From: Lutibacter sp. A80
GTDB lineage: Bacteria > Bacteroidota > Bacteroidia > Flavobacteriales > Flavobacteriaceae
Reading direction: 5' to 3'
Assembly (NCBI RefSeq): GCF_022429645.1
Contig: NZ_CP092480.1
Coordinates: 2,462,501-2,526,500, forward strand
Length of the DNA stretch: 64,000 bases
Both the position numbers and the translations under genes were made by a program. Shown in pieces: positions 18,157-27,854 of this stretch (positions are counted from its first letter, which is position 1; the number at the start of each line of letters is the position of its first letter). The notes under the pieces are model-generated. The model was not told the origin of the DNA, ran no database searches, and saw nothing but the letters and a program-made list of their open reading frames with translations.

Positions 18157-19125
18157 ATGTCAAGAATTTTAACAGGAGTTCAAAGTACAGGAACTCCACA
18201 CTTAGGAAACTTATTAGGTGCAATTATTCCAGCAATTAAAATGGCAAATAATTCTAAAGAAGAATCTTTTTTGTTTATTGCAGATATGCATTCACTTACC
18301 CAAATAAAAAACGGGGAAGAATTACGTAATAACACTTATAATGTTGCAGCAACTTGGCTTGCTTTTGGACTAGATGTTGAAAAAAATGTTTTTTATAGAC
18401 AAAGTGACATTCCTGAAACAACAGAACTTTCTTGGTATTTAAGTTGTTTTTTTCCGTACCAACGGTTAACTCTAGCACACAGTTTTAAAGACAAAGCAGG
18501 AAGGTTAGATGATGTAAATGCAGGTTTATTTGAATACCCAATGCTAATGGCTGCAGATATTTTATTATACGATGCTGAAATTGTACCTGTTGGAAAAGAT
18601 CAGTTACAACATTTAGAAATTACTAGAGATGTAGCAAACAGATTTAACCATCAAATGGGAGACACTTTAATTCCGCCAGAAGCTAAAATCCAAGAAGGAT
18701 CTATGTGGGTACCAGGAACTGACGGTGGGAAAATGAGCAAATCTAACGGAAATATTATCAATTTATTTTTACCAGATAAACAACTTCGTAAACAAATTAT
18801 GAAGATTAAAACAGATTCTACACCTTTAGAAGAACCTAAAAATCCAGATACGTGTAATTTATTTGCATTGTATAAATTATTAGCTTCTCCCGAAGAAATT
18901 GCTGAAATGAGAGCTAATTATGAAGGTGGAAATTATGGTTACGGACACGCAAAACAAGCTTTTTATGAATTATTAATCAATAAGTTTTCTGAAGAAAGAG
19001 CGCGTTACAACTACTATATGGAAAATTTAGATGAAGTTGACAAAGCTTTAGCTATTGGAGCAAAAAAAGCTAAAGTTGTTGCTGCTGAAGTTTTAAAAAG
19101 AGTACGCACAAAAATCGGGTATTAA
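18157..19125 (+). CDS. trpS: Tryptophan-tRNA ligase
   Basis: 322 residues, normal for bacterial TrpRS. Class I signatures are clear: the HIGH-like TPHLGNLLG near the N terminus and KMSKS in DGGKMSKSNGN (about residues 191-201). VPVGKDQLQHLEITRDVA is the typical substrate-site stretch. It charges tRNA-Trp. A DUF418 protein gene follows after 6 bp on the same strand and may be cotranscribed. Confidence 0.96.
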   Translation: MSRILTGVQSTGTPHLGNLLGAIIPAIKMANNSKEESFLFIADMHSLTQIKNGEELRNNTYNVAATWLAFGLDVEKNVFYRQSDIPETTELSWYLSCFFPYQRLTLAHSFKDKAGRLDDVNAGLFEYPMLMAADILLYDAEIVPVGKDQLQHLEITRDVANRFNHQMGDTLIPPEAKIQEGSMWVPGTDGGKMSKSNGNIINLFLPDKQLRKQIMKIKTDSTPLEEPKNPDTCNLFALYKLLASPEEIAEMRANYEGGNYGYGHAKQAFYELLINKFSEERARYNYYMENLDEVDKALAIGAKKAKVVAAEVLKRVRTKIGY

Positions 19126-19131
19126 AAAACT

Positions 19132-20307
19132 ATGCAGCAATTAAACACCAAACAACGTCTTTTAAATGTAGATGCTGTAAGGGGTTTTGCCCTGGTATCT
19201 ATTATGTTACTTCATAACTTAGAGCATTTTGATTTCTTTTTTAAACCAAAAAACTTACCAAATTGGATGATTCAATTGGATCAAACAATTTGGGACAGTA
19301 CTTTTTTCTTATTTGCTGGTAAATCTTATGCAATGTTTGCCTTTTTATTTGGGGTTACTTTCTTTATTCAAATGAATAACCAAGCCAAAAGAGGAAATGA
19401 CTTTAGACTGCGATTTGCCTGGAGATTATTGCTTCTTTTTATGTTTGGAATGGTAAACTCAGCATTTTATGAAGGTGATATTTTAACACTTTATGCTTTT
19501 GTTGGTTTATTTTTAATTCCGTTTGCTAAACTAAAATCAAAAGTAGTTTTAATAGTAGCATTTCTTTTATTTCTTCAACCTTTTGAAATTGGAAAGCTTA
19601 TTTACTATTTGCAAAATCCTGGAATTGAGGTTGGAGATCCACAATCTTGGGCATATTTTGGAAAACTAAATGAATATATACCTGAAAGTTCACTAATAGA
19701 AACTATTAAAGGGAACCTTACCAACGGTAAAAAAGCTGTTTGGTTATGGAGTTGGGAAAATGGACGATTTTTTCATTTACTTTGTTTATTTATTCTTGGA
19801 ATGGTAGCTTCAAAAAAGAATTTATTTGTCCTTACAAACAAAAATAAGCGATTTTGGTTGAAGGTTTTTATCGTCTCTATAATACTATTTATTCCATTGT
19901 TTTACATTCAAAAAAACCTAATTGGTTCTATTGATGATAAAGCCATAAGAGTAACTGTTAAAGCAATTGAAAAATCATGGACTAACTTTGCTTTTACGTT
20001 TGTATTAATGTCTGGATTTTTATTACTTTATTTTTCTAAATTTTGGCAAAAAATATTGAATATTTTCTCTCCAATGGGAAAAATGAGTTTATCTAATTAT
20101 ATTTTTCAAACAATAATTGGTACTACTCTTTACTATGGATTTGGTTTTGGCTTGTACAAATACACCGGTGCAACTTATAGCTTATTAATTGGAATTGTAT
20201 GTTCTATTATTTTAATAACATTTAGTTCCTGGTGGATGAAAAATCACAAACGTGGTCCTTTAGAACAAATTTGGCATAACTTAACCTGGTTAAATTCTAA
20301 AAAATAA
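19132..20307 (+). CDS. DUF418-domain membrane protein (YeiB-like)
   Basis: 391 residues with about ten membrane helices. The N terminus RLLNVDAVRGFALVSIMLLHN and the C-terminal block MGKMSLSNYIFQTII and KRGPLEQIWHNLTW are the hallmarks of DUF418/YeiB proteins. They are distantly related to membrane acyltransferases; the substrate is unknown. The gene begins 6 bp after trpS. Confidence 0.85.
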   Translation: MQQLNTKQRLLNVDAVRGFALVSIMLLHNLEHFDFFFKPKNLPNWMIQLDQTIWDSTFFLFAGKSYAMFAFLFGVTFFIQMNNQAKRGNDFRLRFAWRLLLLFMFGMVNSAFYEGDILTLYAFVGLFLIPFAKLKSKVVLIVAFLLFLQPFEIGKLIYYLQNPGIEVGDPQSWAYFGKLNEYIPESSLIETIKGNLTNGKKAVWLWSWENGRFFHLLCLFILGMVASKKNLFVLTNKNKRFWLKVFIVSIILFIPLFYIQKNLIGSIDDKAIRVTVKAIEKSWTNFAFTFVLMSGFLLLYFSKFWQKILNIFSPMGKMSLSNYIFQTIIGTTLYYGFGFGLYKYTGATYSLLIGIVCSIILITFSSWWMKNHKRGPLEQIWHNLTWLNSKK

Positions 20308-20358
20308 GATATTTGTAATAAATATTAGTAAGAGCTATAAAAGTTTTAGATACTTATT

Positions 20359-20940
20359 TTGAGAAAAGCAACTACCATAGATAAAAAATTAGTGTCTGAA
20401 ATTTTAGTTTCTGCATTTTCACCTTTAAAAGAAAAAAATTCTATAAACCTTATAGTAAAACAAGACAAAAAAAGAGTTGAACGGATGCAACTATTAATGG
20501 AATACTTATTTGAAAGAAGTATTCGTTTTGGAGAAATTTATATTTCTGATAACAATAAAGCTTGTATTTTATTAAAATTTCCACATCAAGAAAAAACCAC
20601 TTTTAGCACCCTTTTATTAGATGTTAAACTCGCATTTAAATGCATTGGCTTTAAACGTATTTTTAAAGTATTAAAAAGACAGTTAATTGCTGCTAAATAC
20701 TATCCGAAAGAAAAACACATAAGACCCGTAATTATGGGTATTAAAAAAGAATGTGATGGTAGCGGTACTGCTGCCCGTTTAATGCTAGAAATTAAAAAGC
20801 ACTTTAAAAACAACCAATTACCAGTAATAATCGATGCAGCTTCTGAAAAAAACGTTAAAATGTATCAGAAATTCGGGTTTAAAATTCAGAAGAAAGAAGA
20901 CGTTTTAGGTTTTCCAATGTACTTTTTACGATTGAATTAG
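20359..20940 (+). CDS. GNAT-family N-acetyltransferase
   Basis: 193 residues starting with TTG; the next in-frame Met is about 35 residues in, and the MRKATTIDKKLVSEIL start is typical of this group. The acetyl-CoA site lies late in the protein (IMGIKKECDGSGTAARLMLEI), followed by ASEKNVKMYQKFGFK, the usual C-terminal beta-bulge region. Substrate unknown. It is 51 bp after the DUF418 gene. Confidence 0.75.
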   Translation: MRKATTIDKKLVSEILVSAFSPLKEKNSINLIVKQDKKRVERMQLLMEYLFERSIRFGEIYISDNNKACILLKFPHQEKTTFSTLLLDVKLAFKCIGFKRIFKVLKRQLIAAKYYPKEKHIRPVIMGIKKECDGSGTAARLMLEIKKHFKNNQLPVIIDAASEKNVKMYQKFGFKIQKKEDVLGFPMYFLRLN

Positions 20941-20950
20941 TGAAAATAAA

Positions 20951-21036
20951 CGCTGGCTAAAAAACATAGAAACCCTTCATTCTAAATTGATCACTGAGCG
21001 GAGTCGAAGTGTTTTTATAAAATATCAAAGCTAGCG
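20951..21036. repeat. Short dispersed palindromic element
   Basis: Contains the imperfect palindrome CACTGAGCGGAGTCGAAGTG at 20992-21011, a type of short dispersed repeat I recall from many Bacteroidota genomes. The outer arms CGCTGGCT (20951-20958) and AGCTAGCG (21029-21036) pair with one wobble. Only one copy is seen in this window. Confidence 0.4.
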
Positions 21037-21086
21037 CTCGTTTTAAACAAGTGCTAAAAATTAAGCAAAACATTAAAATAAATCAT

Positions 21087-21133
21087 AAAAAAAACTTCCA
21101 CTCTACTCTAATTACTAAGTAAAATGGAAGTTT
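21087..21133 (-). terminator. Terminator downstream of tyrS
   Basis: Arms 21092-21100 and 21125-21133 (AAACTTCCA / TGGAAGTTT) pair perfectly with a 24-nt loop. On the minus strand they are followed by a run of T (complement of 21087-21094). A weaker T-rich run on the other side may also stop plus-strand transcripts. Confidence 0.65.
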
Positions 21134-21167
21134 AATATTTTTTAAAACAACTTTTAAGAGTTGTTAT

Positions 21168-22457
21168 TTATTCAACTACTTTTAATAAAAAATACGTTTT
21201 TTTACCGCGTTGTAACAATACAAATTTATCTGTAATTAAGTCTGAAGGTGTAATTACATACCCGTCTTTTACTTTTTCTTTATTTACAGAAATAGAGTTT
21301 TCTTTTAAAGCTCTACGTACTTCTCCGTTAGATTTTAAAAATCCGTTTTCGGCAAAAGCAGCAACAATATCCAATCCATTTTCAACTACAGAACGTGAAA
21401 CTTCTGCTTGTTGAACACCTTCAAATACATCTAAAAATGTTTGCTCATCTAGATTCTTTAAATCTGAAGTAGTAGATTTTCCAAACAATATATTTGAAGC
21501 TTTAACAGCATTTTCAAAAGCTTCTCTTCCGTGGGTCATTACAGTTACCTCTTCTCCAATTTTCTTTTGTAAAATACGTAAATGCGGTGCTTGTTTATGT
21601 TCTTCAATTAAAGCTTCAATAGTTTCTTTATCTAAAAAAGTAAATATTTTAATATAGTTTTCTGCATCTTCATCTGAAGAATTTAACCAATATTGGTAAT
21701 ATTTGTAAGGTGAAGTTCTGTTGGCATCTAACCACACATTTCCACCAGCAGTTTTACCAAATTTTGTACCATCTGCTTTAGTAATTAACTTACACGTAAG
21801 TGCGTAAGCTTTCCCTTGTGCTTTTCTTCTAATTAGCTCAGTTCCGGTAGTAATATTTCCCCATTGATCTGAACCTCCCATTTGAAGCATACAATTTTTT
21901 TCTTTGTACAAATGGTAAAAATCGTAGCCTTGAAATAATTGGTATGTAAACTCTGTAAAGCTCATTCCTGCTTCAGAATCTGGAGAGAAACGTTTTTTCA
22001 CAGAATCTTTAGCCATCATATAGTTTACAGTAATATGTTTACCAACATCACGTACAAATTCGATTAATGAAATTTCTTTCATCCAATCGTAATTATTAAC
22101 CAATTCTGCTTTATTTTCAATTGTACCTTCAAAATCTAAAAAACGCGCTAATTGTCCTTGTACTCCAGCAACATTTTTAGCTAAAGTAGCTTCATCTAAC
22201 AAGTTACGTTCATCAGATTTTCCCGAAGGATCTCCAACCATTCCAGTGGCACCACCAACCAATGCTATTGGATAATGACCTGCTTTTTGAAAATGCATTA
22301 ATATAATAATAGGCACTAAACTTCCAATATGCAACGAGTCTGCAGTAGGATCAAAACCAATATAACCTCTAGTTTTGTTATTTAATAAATATTCTTCTGT
22401 ATCAGGCATAATATCGTGTAACATGCCTCTCCATTTAAGTTCTTCAACAAAATTCAT
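21168..22457 (-). CDS. tyrS: Tyrosine-tRNA ligase
   Basis: 429 residues from the ATG at 22457 ([11 protein letters not shown], the usual TyrRS start). An upstream TTG at 22481 would overlap the -7 box. Class I motifs: HIGSL in [14 protein letters not shown] and KMSKS-type KFGKT in [10 protein letters not shown]. The binding stretch [11 protein letters not shown] is intact, and an S4 RNA-binding domain (about 350-429) completes the enzyme, which charges tRNA-Tyr. Transcribed alone, with its own -7 box and terminator. Confidence 0.96.
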   Translation of the reverse strand: MNFVEELKWRGMLHDIMPDTEEYLLNNKTRGYIGFDPTADSLHIGSLVPIIILMHFQKAGHYPIALVGGATGMVGDPSGKSDERNLLDEATLAKNVAGVQGQLARFLDFEGTIENKAELVNNYDWMKEISLIEFVRDVGKHITVNYMMAKDSVKKRFSPDSEAGMSFTEFTYQLFQGYDFYHLYKEKNCMLQMGGSDQWGNITTGTELIRRKAQGKAYALTCKLITKADGTKFGKTAGGNVWLDANRTSPYKYYQYWLNSSDEDAENYIKIFTFLDKETIEALIEEHKQAPHLRILQKKIGEEVTVMTHGREAFENAVKASNILFGKSTTSDLKNLDEQTFLDVFEGVQQAEVSRSVVENGLDIVAAFAENGFLKSNGEVRRALKENSISVNKEKVKDGYVITPSDLITDKFVLLQRGKKTYFLLKVVE

Positions 22458-22478
22458 TTTCAAAATTTTAAATTTCAG

Positions 22479-22486
22479 CAAAGATA
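22479..22486 (-). promoter_or_regulatory. -7 promoter box for tyrS
   Basis: Minus-strand TATCTTTG matches TAnnTTTG and lies 21 bp before the chosen ATG, which supports that start over the upstream TTG. Confidence 0.5.
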
Positions 22487-22543
22487 AAATTTTAGTTTGT
22501 AGTTCTACCTATTTAGCTTCAATTAATGAAAAAATAATTACAT

Positions 22544-23335
22544 TTATTGTGGTACTGCTAGTATTTTTTTTGTTCCAAAATAGGTTATTACAATTCCAGC
22601 TAAAAATAATACCCAATAAGAAAGATTAAAATTTAGGCTTAGTAACCAATTATCATAATTAACATTTGAAACATATAGCATTTGATCAAATAAATTATAC
22701 AAAAAATGAAGTAAGATAACATACCCTACTTTTTTTGTTTTTATAAAAATTAAACTACTTATTATTCCAAAAATAAAGGTTGGAAATAAATTAAGTGGAG
22801 TTTCAATGTGAATAATAGCAAAACATAAACTTGAAACTATTATAGCAACTTTTTCATTATTTTTTTCTACTAATTTTTGCAGTAAAAATTTTCTAAAAAA
22901 TAGTTCTTCAAAAACAGGTGAAACAATTAAGATTGCTAATAATCGGTACAAATAAATTAGGTTAAATCCATTGAAAGCATTGTAATCAGTAGCATTTTCT
23001 GAATACATAAAATAATTCCAAATTCGCTCTAAATCCCATAGTGGTTTGTTTAATAATTGAAAGCCTAAAACAAGTACAATTAAATAAATTACAATTTTAA
23101 AATTGTAATTTTTAAAACTCAACGTATTCTTAATATTTAGAGTTGTTTTCCAAAAAAACTTAAACAGTAGCAGATAAGAAATTACAAATGATATTATTAT
23201 AGTTATTCCAAAGTGTGTTTGTAAATATTGAGGTATTAAATCAGTTTCAAAAAACAAAAAACCAAAGCCTAGTTGGGTTAAACTAAATACAAAAATAAAG
23301 AGTAACGTAAGTAAAATGGCTTTAACAACTGTCAT
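22544..23335 (-). CDS. CPBP-family intramembrane protease
   Basis: 263 residues with about eight membrane helices. The CPBP (Abi/Rce1-like) motifs are present: EExxxR in PVFEELFFRKFL, FAIIHIET for the second motif and LHFLYNLFDQ for the third, giving the Glu and His residues that form the active site in Rce1. Substrates are unknown. It lies 19 bp after the K+/H+ antiporter gene and is probably in the same transcript. Confidence 0.85.
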   Translation of the reverse strand: MTVVKAILLTLLFIFVFSLTQLGFGFLFFETDLIPQYLQTHFGITIIISFVISYLLLFKFFWKTTLNIKNTLSFKNYNFKIVIYLIVLVLGFQLLNKPLWDLERIWNYFMYSENATDYNAFNGFNLIYLYRLLAILIVSPVFEELFFRKFLLQKLVEKNNEKVAIIVSSLCFAIIHIETPLNLFPTFIFGIISSLIFIKTKKVGYVILLHFLYNLFDQMLYVSNVNYDNWLLSLNFNLSYWVLFLAGIVITYFGTKKILAVPQ

Positions 23336-23354
23336 TATTTTAAATTAAAACCTC

Positions 23355-24824
23355 CTATATTTTTTGTGATTTAAGTGTTTTATAAACTTCTTCAAAAATT
23401 TGAGGTCTATCGGCTAAAACAATAAGCGTATCTTGTTCTTCAATTATAGTTAAACCATTTGGAATAATATAACTATCATCTCTTTTAATCATAGCAATTA
23501 TGGCATTTTTAGGAAAGCCTAATTCTACAATTTTTTTATCTACAGCATAACAATCGGACGTTATTAAAAGCTCTTTCATTTCGGCCTTTGGATTTTCTTC
23601 CAACAACAAATCGGTTGCATTTAATTTTTTAGCTTTTTCTGGTAATCCAACATGCAACCATTTTGCAATAACAGAAAGTGTAGTTCCTTGAATTAAAATA
23701 GAGGTTACCGAAATAAAAAATACAATATTAAAAATCATATTTGCTTTATCAATTCCTGCTAAAAGTGGGTATGTAGCAAACACAATTGGAACAGCTCCAC
23801 GTAAACCTACCCAAGAAATATAAAATCGTCTTCTCAGCTTCATTTTAAAAAATATAAGACTTAAAAATACGCCAATTGGTCTTGCAATTACAATTAAAAA
23901 TACTGAAATAAGTAATCCAATACCCATATATGGAATAATTTCAGAAGGAAATACAAGTAGCCCTAATGTAAGGAATAAAACAATTTGCATTAACCAAGCC
24001 AAACCATCAAACATTTTTAAAATGGTTTTTTTATGTATTAAATCTTGATTTCCTAAATAAACAGCACATATGTAAATAGAAAGGAATCCGTTACCACCAA
24101 CAAAATCAGTTGCAGAAAATGTAATAAACATTAACGTAATAACTAAAACAGGGTAAAGTCCTTCAAAATCAAGTTTAATTTTGTTAATAGTATACTTGCT
24201 TAATACCCCAAAAGCGATACCTAAAATACCACCTAAAACCATTTGTTGTAAAAACATTGGAATTATAGATAAAAAACTTTGATCTTGATTAACTACCAAT
24301 GTTAAAAAGGCAATAGTTAATACATAAGCCATTGGATCGTTACTACCACTTTCTAACTCTAAAGTAGGTCTTAAATTTGTTTTTAAGGCCAAACTTTTGG
24401 AACGTAAAATAGAAAATACGGCGGCGGCATCTGTTGATGATACTATAGAACCTAACAACAAGCTTTCATAAATAGTAAAATCTGTAATAAACCAAACAAA
24501 AGTACCTAAAGAAACTGCCGTTAGTAAAACACCTAATGTTGATAATGCAATTCCTTCCCAAAGAATAGGTTTAACAGCTGTCCAGTTGGTATCTAACCCA
24601 CCAGAGAATAAAATAAAATTAAGTGATACAATACCTATAAATTGCGCCAATTTTGGATCATTGAAATGGATTCCAGCAATACCATCGGAGCCTGCCAACA
24701 TTCCAATAGCTAAAAAAAGCAATAAGGTTGGAACGCCAAATTTATAAGAGGTTTTACCTGCAAAAATACTTACAAGCAATAATAATGAGCCAACTAATAA
24801 TATATTTTCAATCGTTAAATCCAT
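23355..24824 (-). CDS. Potassium/proton antiporter, CPA1 family with RCK_C domain
   Basis: 489 residues. Twelve or so membrane helices carry the CPA1 exchanger signatures (NFILFSGGLDTNW, SIVSSTDAAAVFSILR, LESGSNDPMAYVL with the Asp pair, and RGAVPIVFATYPL). A cytosolic RCK_C/TrkA-C domain occupies about 405-489. The layout matches NhaP2/CvrA-type K+/H+ antiporters that expel K+ or Na+ in exchange for protons and respond to nucleotides or pH. The exact ion is inferred from the domain layout. Confidence 0.87.
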   Translation of the reverse strand: MDLTIENILLVGSLLLLVSIFAGKTSYKFGVPTLLLFLAIGMLAGSDGIAGIHFNDPKLAQFIGIVSLNFILFSGGLDTNWTAVKPILWEGIALSTLGVLLTAVSLGTFVWFITDFTIYESLLLGSIVSSTDAAAVFSILRSKSLALKTNLRPTLELESGSNDPMAYVLTIAFLTLVVNQDQSFLSIIPMFLQQMVLGGILGIAFGVLSKYTINKIKLDFEGLYPVLVITLMFITFSATDFVGGNGFLSIYICAVYLGNQDLIHKKTILKMFDGLAWLMQIVLFLTLGLLVFPSEIIPYMGIGLLISVFLIVIARPIGVFLSLIFFKMKLRRRFYISWVGLRGAVPIVFATYPLLAGIDKANMIFNIVFFISVTSILIQGTTLSVIAKWLHVGLPEKAKKLNATDLLLEENPKAEMKELLITSDCYAVDKKIVELGFPKNAIIAMIKRDDSYIIPNGLTIIEEQDTLIVLADRPQIFEEVYKTLKSQKI

Positions 24825-25009
24825 TCGTTTTTAAAGTTTAAATTTTCATTATACAATAACGCTTCATAATTATTCAACATTGAAACTTCTATAGCATATC
24901 ATCAAAAATAATGTTTTTATTGAAAAACAAACATTATTTGCGCATTATAAATTAAATAAACAACCCAACAAAACTATTAATACAAAAACATTTTTGTTAC
25001 TTTCGTTTT

Positions 25010-26017
25010 ATGATATTAGTTACAGGTGGAACAGGTTTAGTGGGCTCACATTTATTGTATCAACTTTCTTTAGAAAACAATACAATAAGAGCCATTTATA
25101 GAAAAAAAAGCAACTTAGAGGCTGTTAAAAATGTATTCAGCTATTTTTCTACAGATTTTGAAAAATTATTTAAAAAAATTGAATGGGTTGAAGCAGATAT
25201 TACAGATATTGTTACACTGGAAAAAGCATTTAAAAATATAACCGAAGTCTATCATTCTGCTGCATTGGTTTCTTTTAACCCAAAAGATTATAACAAACTA
25301 CGTAAAGTTAATATAGAAGGCACTGCTAATATTGTAAACTTATGTATTGAAAATAACATAAAAAAACTTTGTTTTGTTAGTTCTATTGCTGCTGTTGGAA
25401 GCTCTATAAATTCTAAACTTATTGATGAATCTAACGAATGGGATATTGAAAAAAGTAATTATGGATATGCCATTTCAAAATATGGTGCTGAAATCGAAGT
25501 TTGGCGTGCTTCACAAGAAGGAATTCCTGTGGTAATTGTAAATCCAGGTGTTATTCTAGGTGCTGGTTTTTGGAACACTGGTTCTGGTAATCTTTTCTCT
25601 AAAATTTATACCGGGTTTAGGTTTTATTCTGAAGGAATTACAGGTTATGTTTCAGTAAATGATGTTGTAAAGGCAATGGTATTATTAATGAAGAGTGGCG
25701 TAAAAAATGAGCGATTTATACTTATTTCTGAAAACATAAGTTATCGAGAAATTTTTAACACTATTGCTTTAAAATTCAACAAGAAAAAACCCACTATTAA
25801 AGTAACAAAACTTATGAGTGAAATTGGTTGGCGTTTAGAAATAATAAAGTCTTTATTAACAAACGAACCGCCACTTTTAACAAAACATTCTTCAAAATCT
25901 ATTCATCAAAAGCGATTCTTTTCTTCTGAAAAAATTAAAAAAACAGTAAATTTTAAATTTGAACCTATTTCAAAAAGTATAGATCATATTTGTAAGTTAT
26001 TTTTAAAAGATATTTAA
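25010..26017 (+). CDS. NAD-dependent epimerase/dehydratase family protein
   Basis: 335 residues of the extended short-chain dehydrogenase type. The N-terminal Rossmann motif is TGGTGLVGSHL, followed by ADITD, AALVSF, the catalytic Ser region FVSSIAAVGS and YxxxK as YGYAISKYGAE. NPGVILGAG follows in the substrate half. The substrate, a nucleotide sugar or a dihydroflavonol-like ketone, cannot be assigned. It is monocistronic between a divergent antiporter and a convergent gene. A -7-like TACTTTCG (24998-25005) lies just before the ATG. Confidence 0.85.
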   Translation: MILVTGGTGLVGSHLLYQLSLENNTIRAIYRKKSNLEAVKNVFSYFSTDFEKLFKKIEWVEADITDIVTLEKAFKNITEVYHSAALVSFNPKDYNKLRKVNIEGTANIVNLCIENNIKKLCFVSSIAAVGSSINSKLIDESNEWDIEKSNYGYAISKYGAEIEVWRASQEGIPVVIVNPGVILGAGFWNTGSGNLFSKIYTGFRFYSEGITGYVSVNDVVKAMVLLMKSGVKNERFILISENISYREIFNTIALKFNKKKPTIKVTKLMSEIGWRLEIIKSLLTNEPPLLTKHSSKSIHQKRFFSSEKIKKTVNFKFEPISKSIDHICKLFLKDI

Positions 26018-26036
26018 GCTTCAACAAAGTAAAATA

Positions 26037-26495
26037 TTACCTTTCTCTTATATCTTCTTTAATAGACTTAACAGTTCTTTTTTTAATGTTATTAATTGAG
26101 TCAATAACTTTATTTTTCATAATTTTATCAACATCTACTAGAGAATCTTCCTGCCTTTTTAATTCTTCAAATTTCTTGTTTAATGCACTTAAACGTTCAT
26201 TTACTTTCAATAAAAGAACATCATATTCATCTACTCTAGAGGTATAATAAAAATTACTTTCTTTAAATTGTGTACTATCTATATTGTACTTTTCGAAAAC
26301 TAAAGGGTAGTAATTAACTTGACGTTCTAGCTGAAGATTTTTTGTGTTTTTTGCATTATCAGCCAAAAATAGATCTGTTAATAAATCTACCATTTTATCT
26401 TCTGGTATTAAATCGTCAGGCTTTTTTAAAATAGTGTTACTAGTACAACTATATATTAAAAAGCTTATAAAAAATATGTATATAAATTTATTCAT
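26037..26495 (-). CDS. DUF4296 lipoprotein
   Basis: 152 residues. The lipobox IYSC (about residue 17) follows a short hydrophobic signal. The body has KPDDLIPEDKMVDLLTDLFLAD, NYYPLVFEKYNIDSTQFKES and YYTSRVDEYDVLL, which I recognise as the DUF4296 pattern, then a charged coiled-coil tail. Function unknown. Its ATG lies inside the last codons of the dihydroorotase gene (8-bp overlap), so the two are translationally coupled. Confidence 0.85.
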   Translation of the reverse strand: MNKFIYIFFISFLIYSCTSNTILKKPDDLIPEDKMVDLLTDLFLADNAKNTKNLQLERQVNYYPLVFEKYNIDSTQFKESNFYYTSRVDEYDVLLLKVNERLSALNKKFEELKRQEDSLVDVDKIMKNKVIDSINNIKKRTVKSIKEDIRER

Positions 26496-27837
26496 TTGTT
26501 CTATTAAACAATAATCGCTTCCCTTTTATTGTATCGTTAAACTTTCCATTATTGTACATTAGATTTCCATTTACAAAAGTATGTGTAATTTTAGAATAAA
26601 ACGTTGTTCCTTCAAAAGGCGACCATCCACATTTGTATAAAATATTATCTTTTTTAACTGTCCAAGGAGATGCAATATCTACTAATACCAAATCAGCATA
26701 ATATCCTTTTTTAATAAATCCTCTTTTTTCAATTTTAAAAATTTTTGCAGGATTATGGCACATTTTTTCAACAACCTTTTCAATAGAAATTTTTCCTTGT
26801 CTACATGCTTTTAACATTGCTGGTAAAGCATGTTGCACTAATGGGCCACCACTTGGTGCTTTGGTATATACTTGTTGTTTTTCTTCTAAAGTATGCGGTG
26901 CGTGATCTGTAGCAATAACATCAATTCTATCATCTAACAAGGCTTTCCATAAACCCTCTTTATCTTTTTCAGTTTTTACTGCTGGATTCCATTTTATTAA
27001 TGTTCCTTTAGTTTTGTAATGGCTATCGTCAAAAGTTAAATGATGTACACAAACTTCAGCTGTAATTTGTTTTTTTTCTAAAGGTATTTTATTAGAAAAC
27101 AATGCTGTTTCTTTAGCTGTTGATAAATGAAAAACATGTAAACGTGCTCCGGTTTTCTTTGCAAGTTCAATTGCTTTTGAAGACGATAAATAACAAGCTT
27201 CTTCACTTCTAATTTTAGGATGCATCTCTATTGGAATATCATCTCCATATTCTTTTAAATACGTTTCTAAATTGCTTTTTATAGTAGCTTCATCTTCACA
27301 ATGTACAGCAATTAACATTTTTGTTGAAGAAAATATTTTTTCTAAAACTTCTTGATTATCCACCAACATATCTCCTGTAGATGAACCTAAAAAAAGTTTA
27401 ATTCCGGCAACATTTTTAGGATCGGTTTTTAATAATTCTTCCAAATTATTATTTGTACCTCCAAACATAAAAGAATAATTTGCATATGATGACTTTGATG
27501 CAATTTCAAATTTATCTTCTAGTAATTTTTGAGTGGTAGCTTGCGGCACCGTATTTGGCATTTCAATAAACGAAGTAATACCACCTGCTACAGCTGCTTT
27601 ACTTTCGGTTGCTATAGTTGCTTTTTGTGTTAATCCTGGTTCTCTAAAGTGAACTTGATCATCTATTGCTCCAGGAATTAAATATTTACCTTCGGCATCA
27701 ATTACTATTGTGTCAGAAGATTTTAAACTAATTGAGGTATCAATATCTACAATATACTCACCATCTAGTAATACATCACCTTCTAGTATTGTACCTTCGT
27801 TAACAATTTGCGCATTTTTTATAAGTGTTAAACTCAT
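26488..27837 (-). CDS. pyrC: Dihydroorotase
   Basis: 449 residues, amidohydrolase fold. The metal-site region reads DDQVHFREPG, so the first His of the usual HxH is Gln. The bridging Lys is in AGIKLFLGSSTG, further ligands are in VHCEDE and LHVFHLSTA, and ATDHAPH supplies the catalytic Asp. It closes carbamoyl-aspartate to dihydroorotate in pyrimidine synthesis. As I recall, the Gln is usual in Bacteroidota dihydroorotases. It sits between a polyprenol-phosphate mannosyltransferase gene (17 bp upstream) and a coupled DUF4296 gene. Confidence 0.88.
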   Translation of the reverse strand: MSLTLIKNAQIVNEGTILEGDVLLDGEYIVDIDTSISLKSSDTIVIDAEGKYLIPGAIDDQVHFREPGLTQKATIATESKAAVAGGITSFIEMPNTVPQATTQKLLEDKFEIASKSSYANYSFMFGGTNNNLEELLKTDPKNVAGIKLFLGSSTGDMLVDNQEVLEKIFSSTKMLIAVHCEDEATIKSNLETYLKEYGDDIPIEMHPKIRSEEACYLSSSKAIELAKKTGARLHVFHLSTAKETALFSNKIPLEKKQITAEVCVHHLTFDDSHYKTKGTLIKWNPAVKTEKDKEGLWKALLDDRIDVIATDHAPHTLEEKQQVYTKAPSGGPLVQHALPAMLKACRQGKISIEKVVEKMCHNPAKIFKIEKRGFIKKGYYADLVLVDIASPWTVKKDNILYKCGWSPFEGTTFYSKITHTFVNGNLMYNNGKFNDTIKGKRLLFNRTNE

Positions 27838-27854
27838 TGTTCTTTTCCTTAAAT

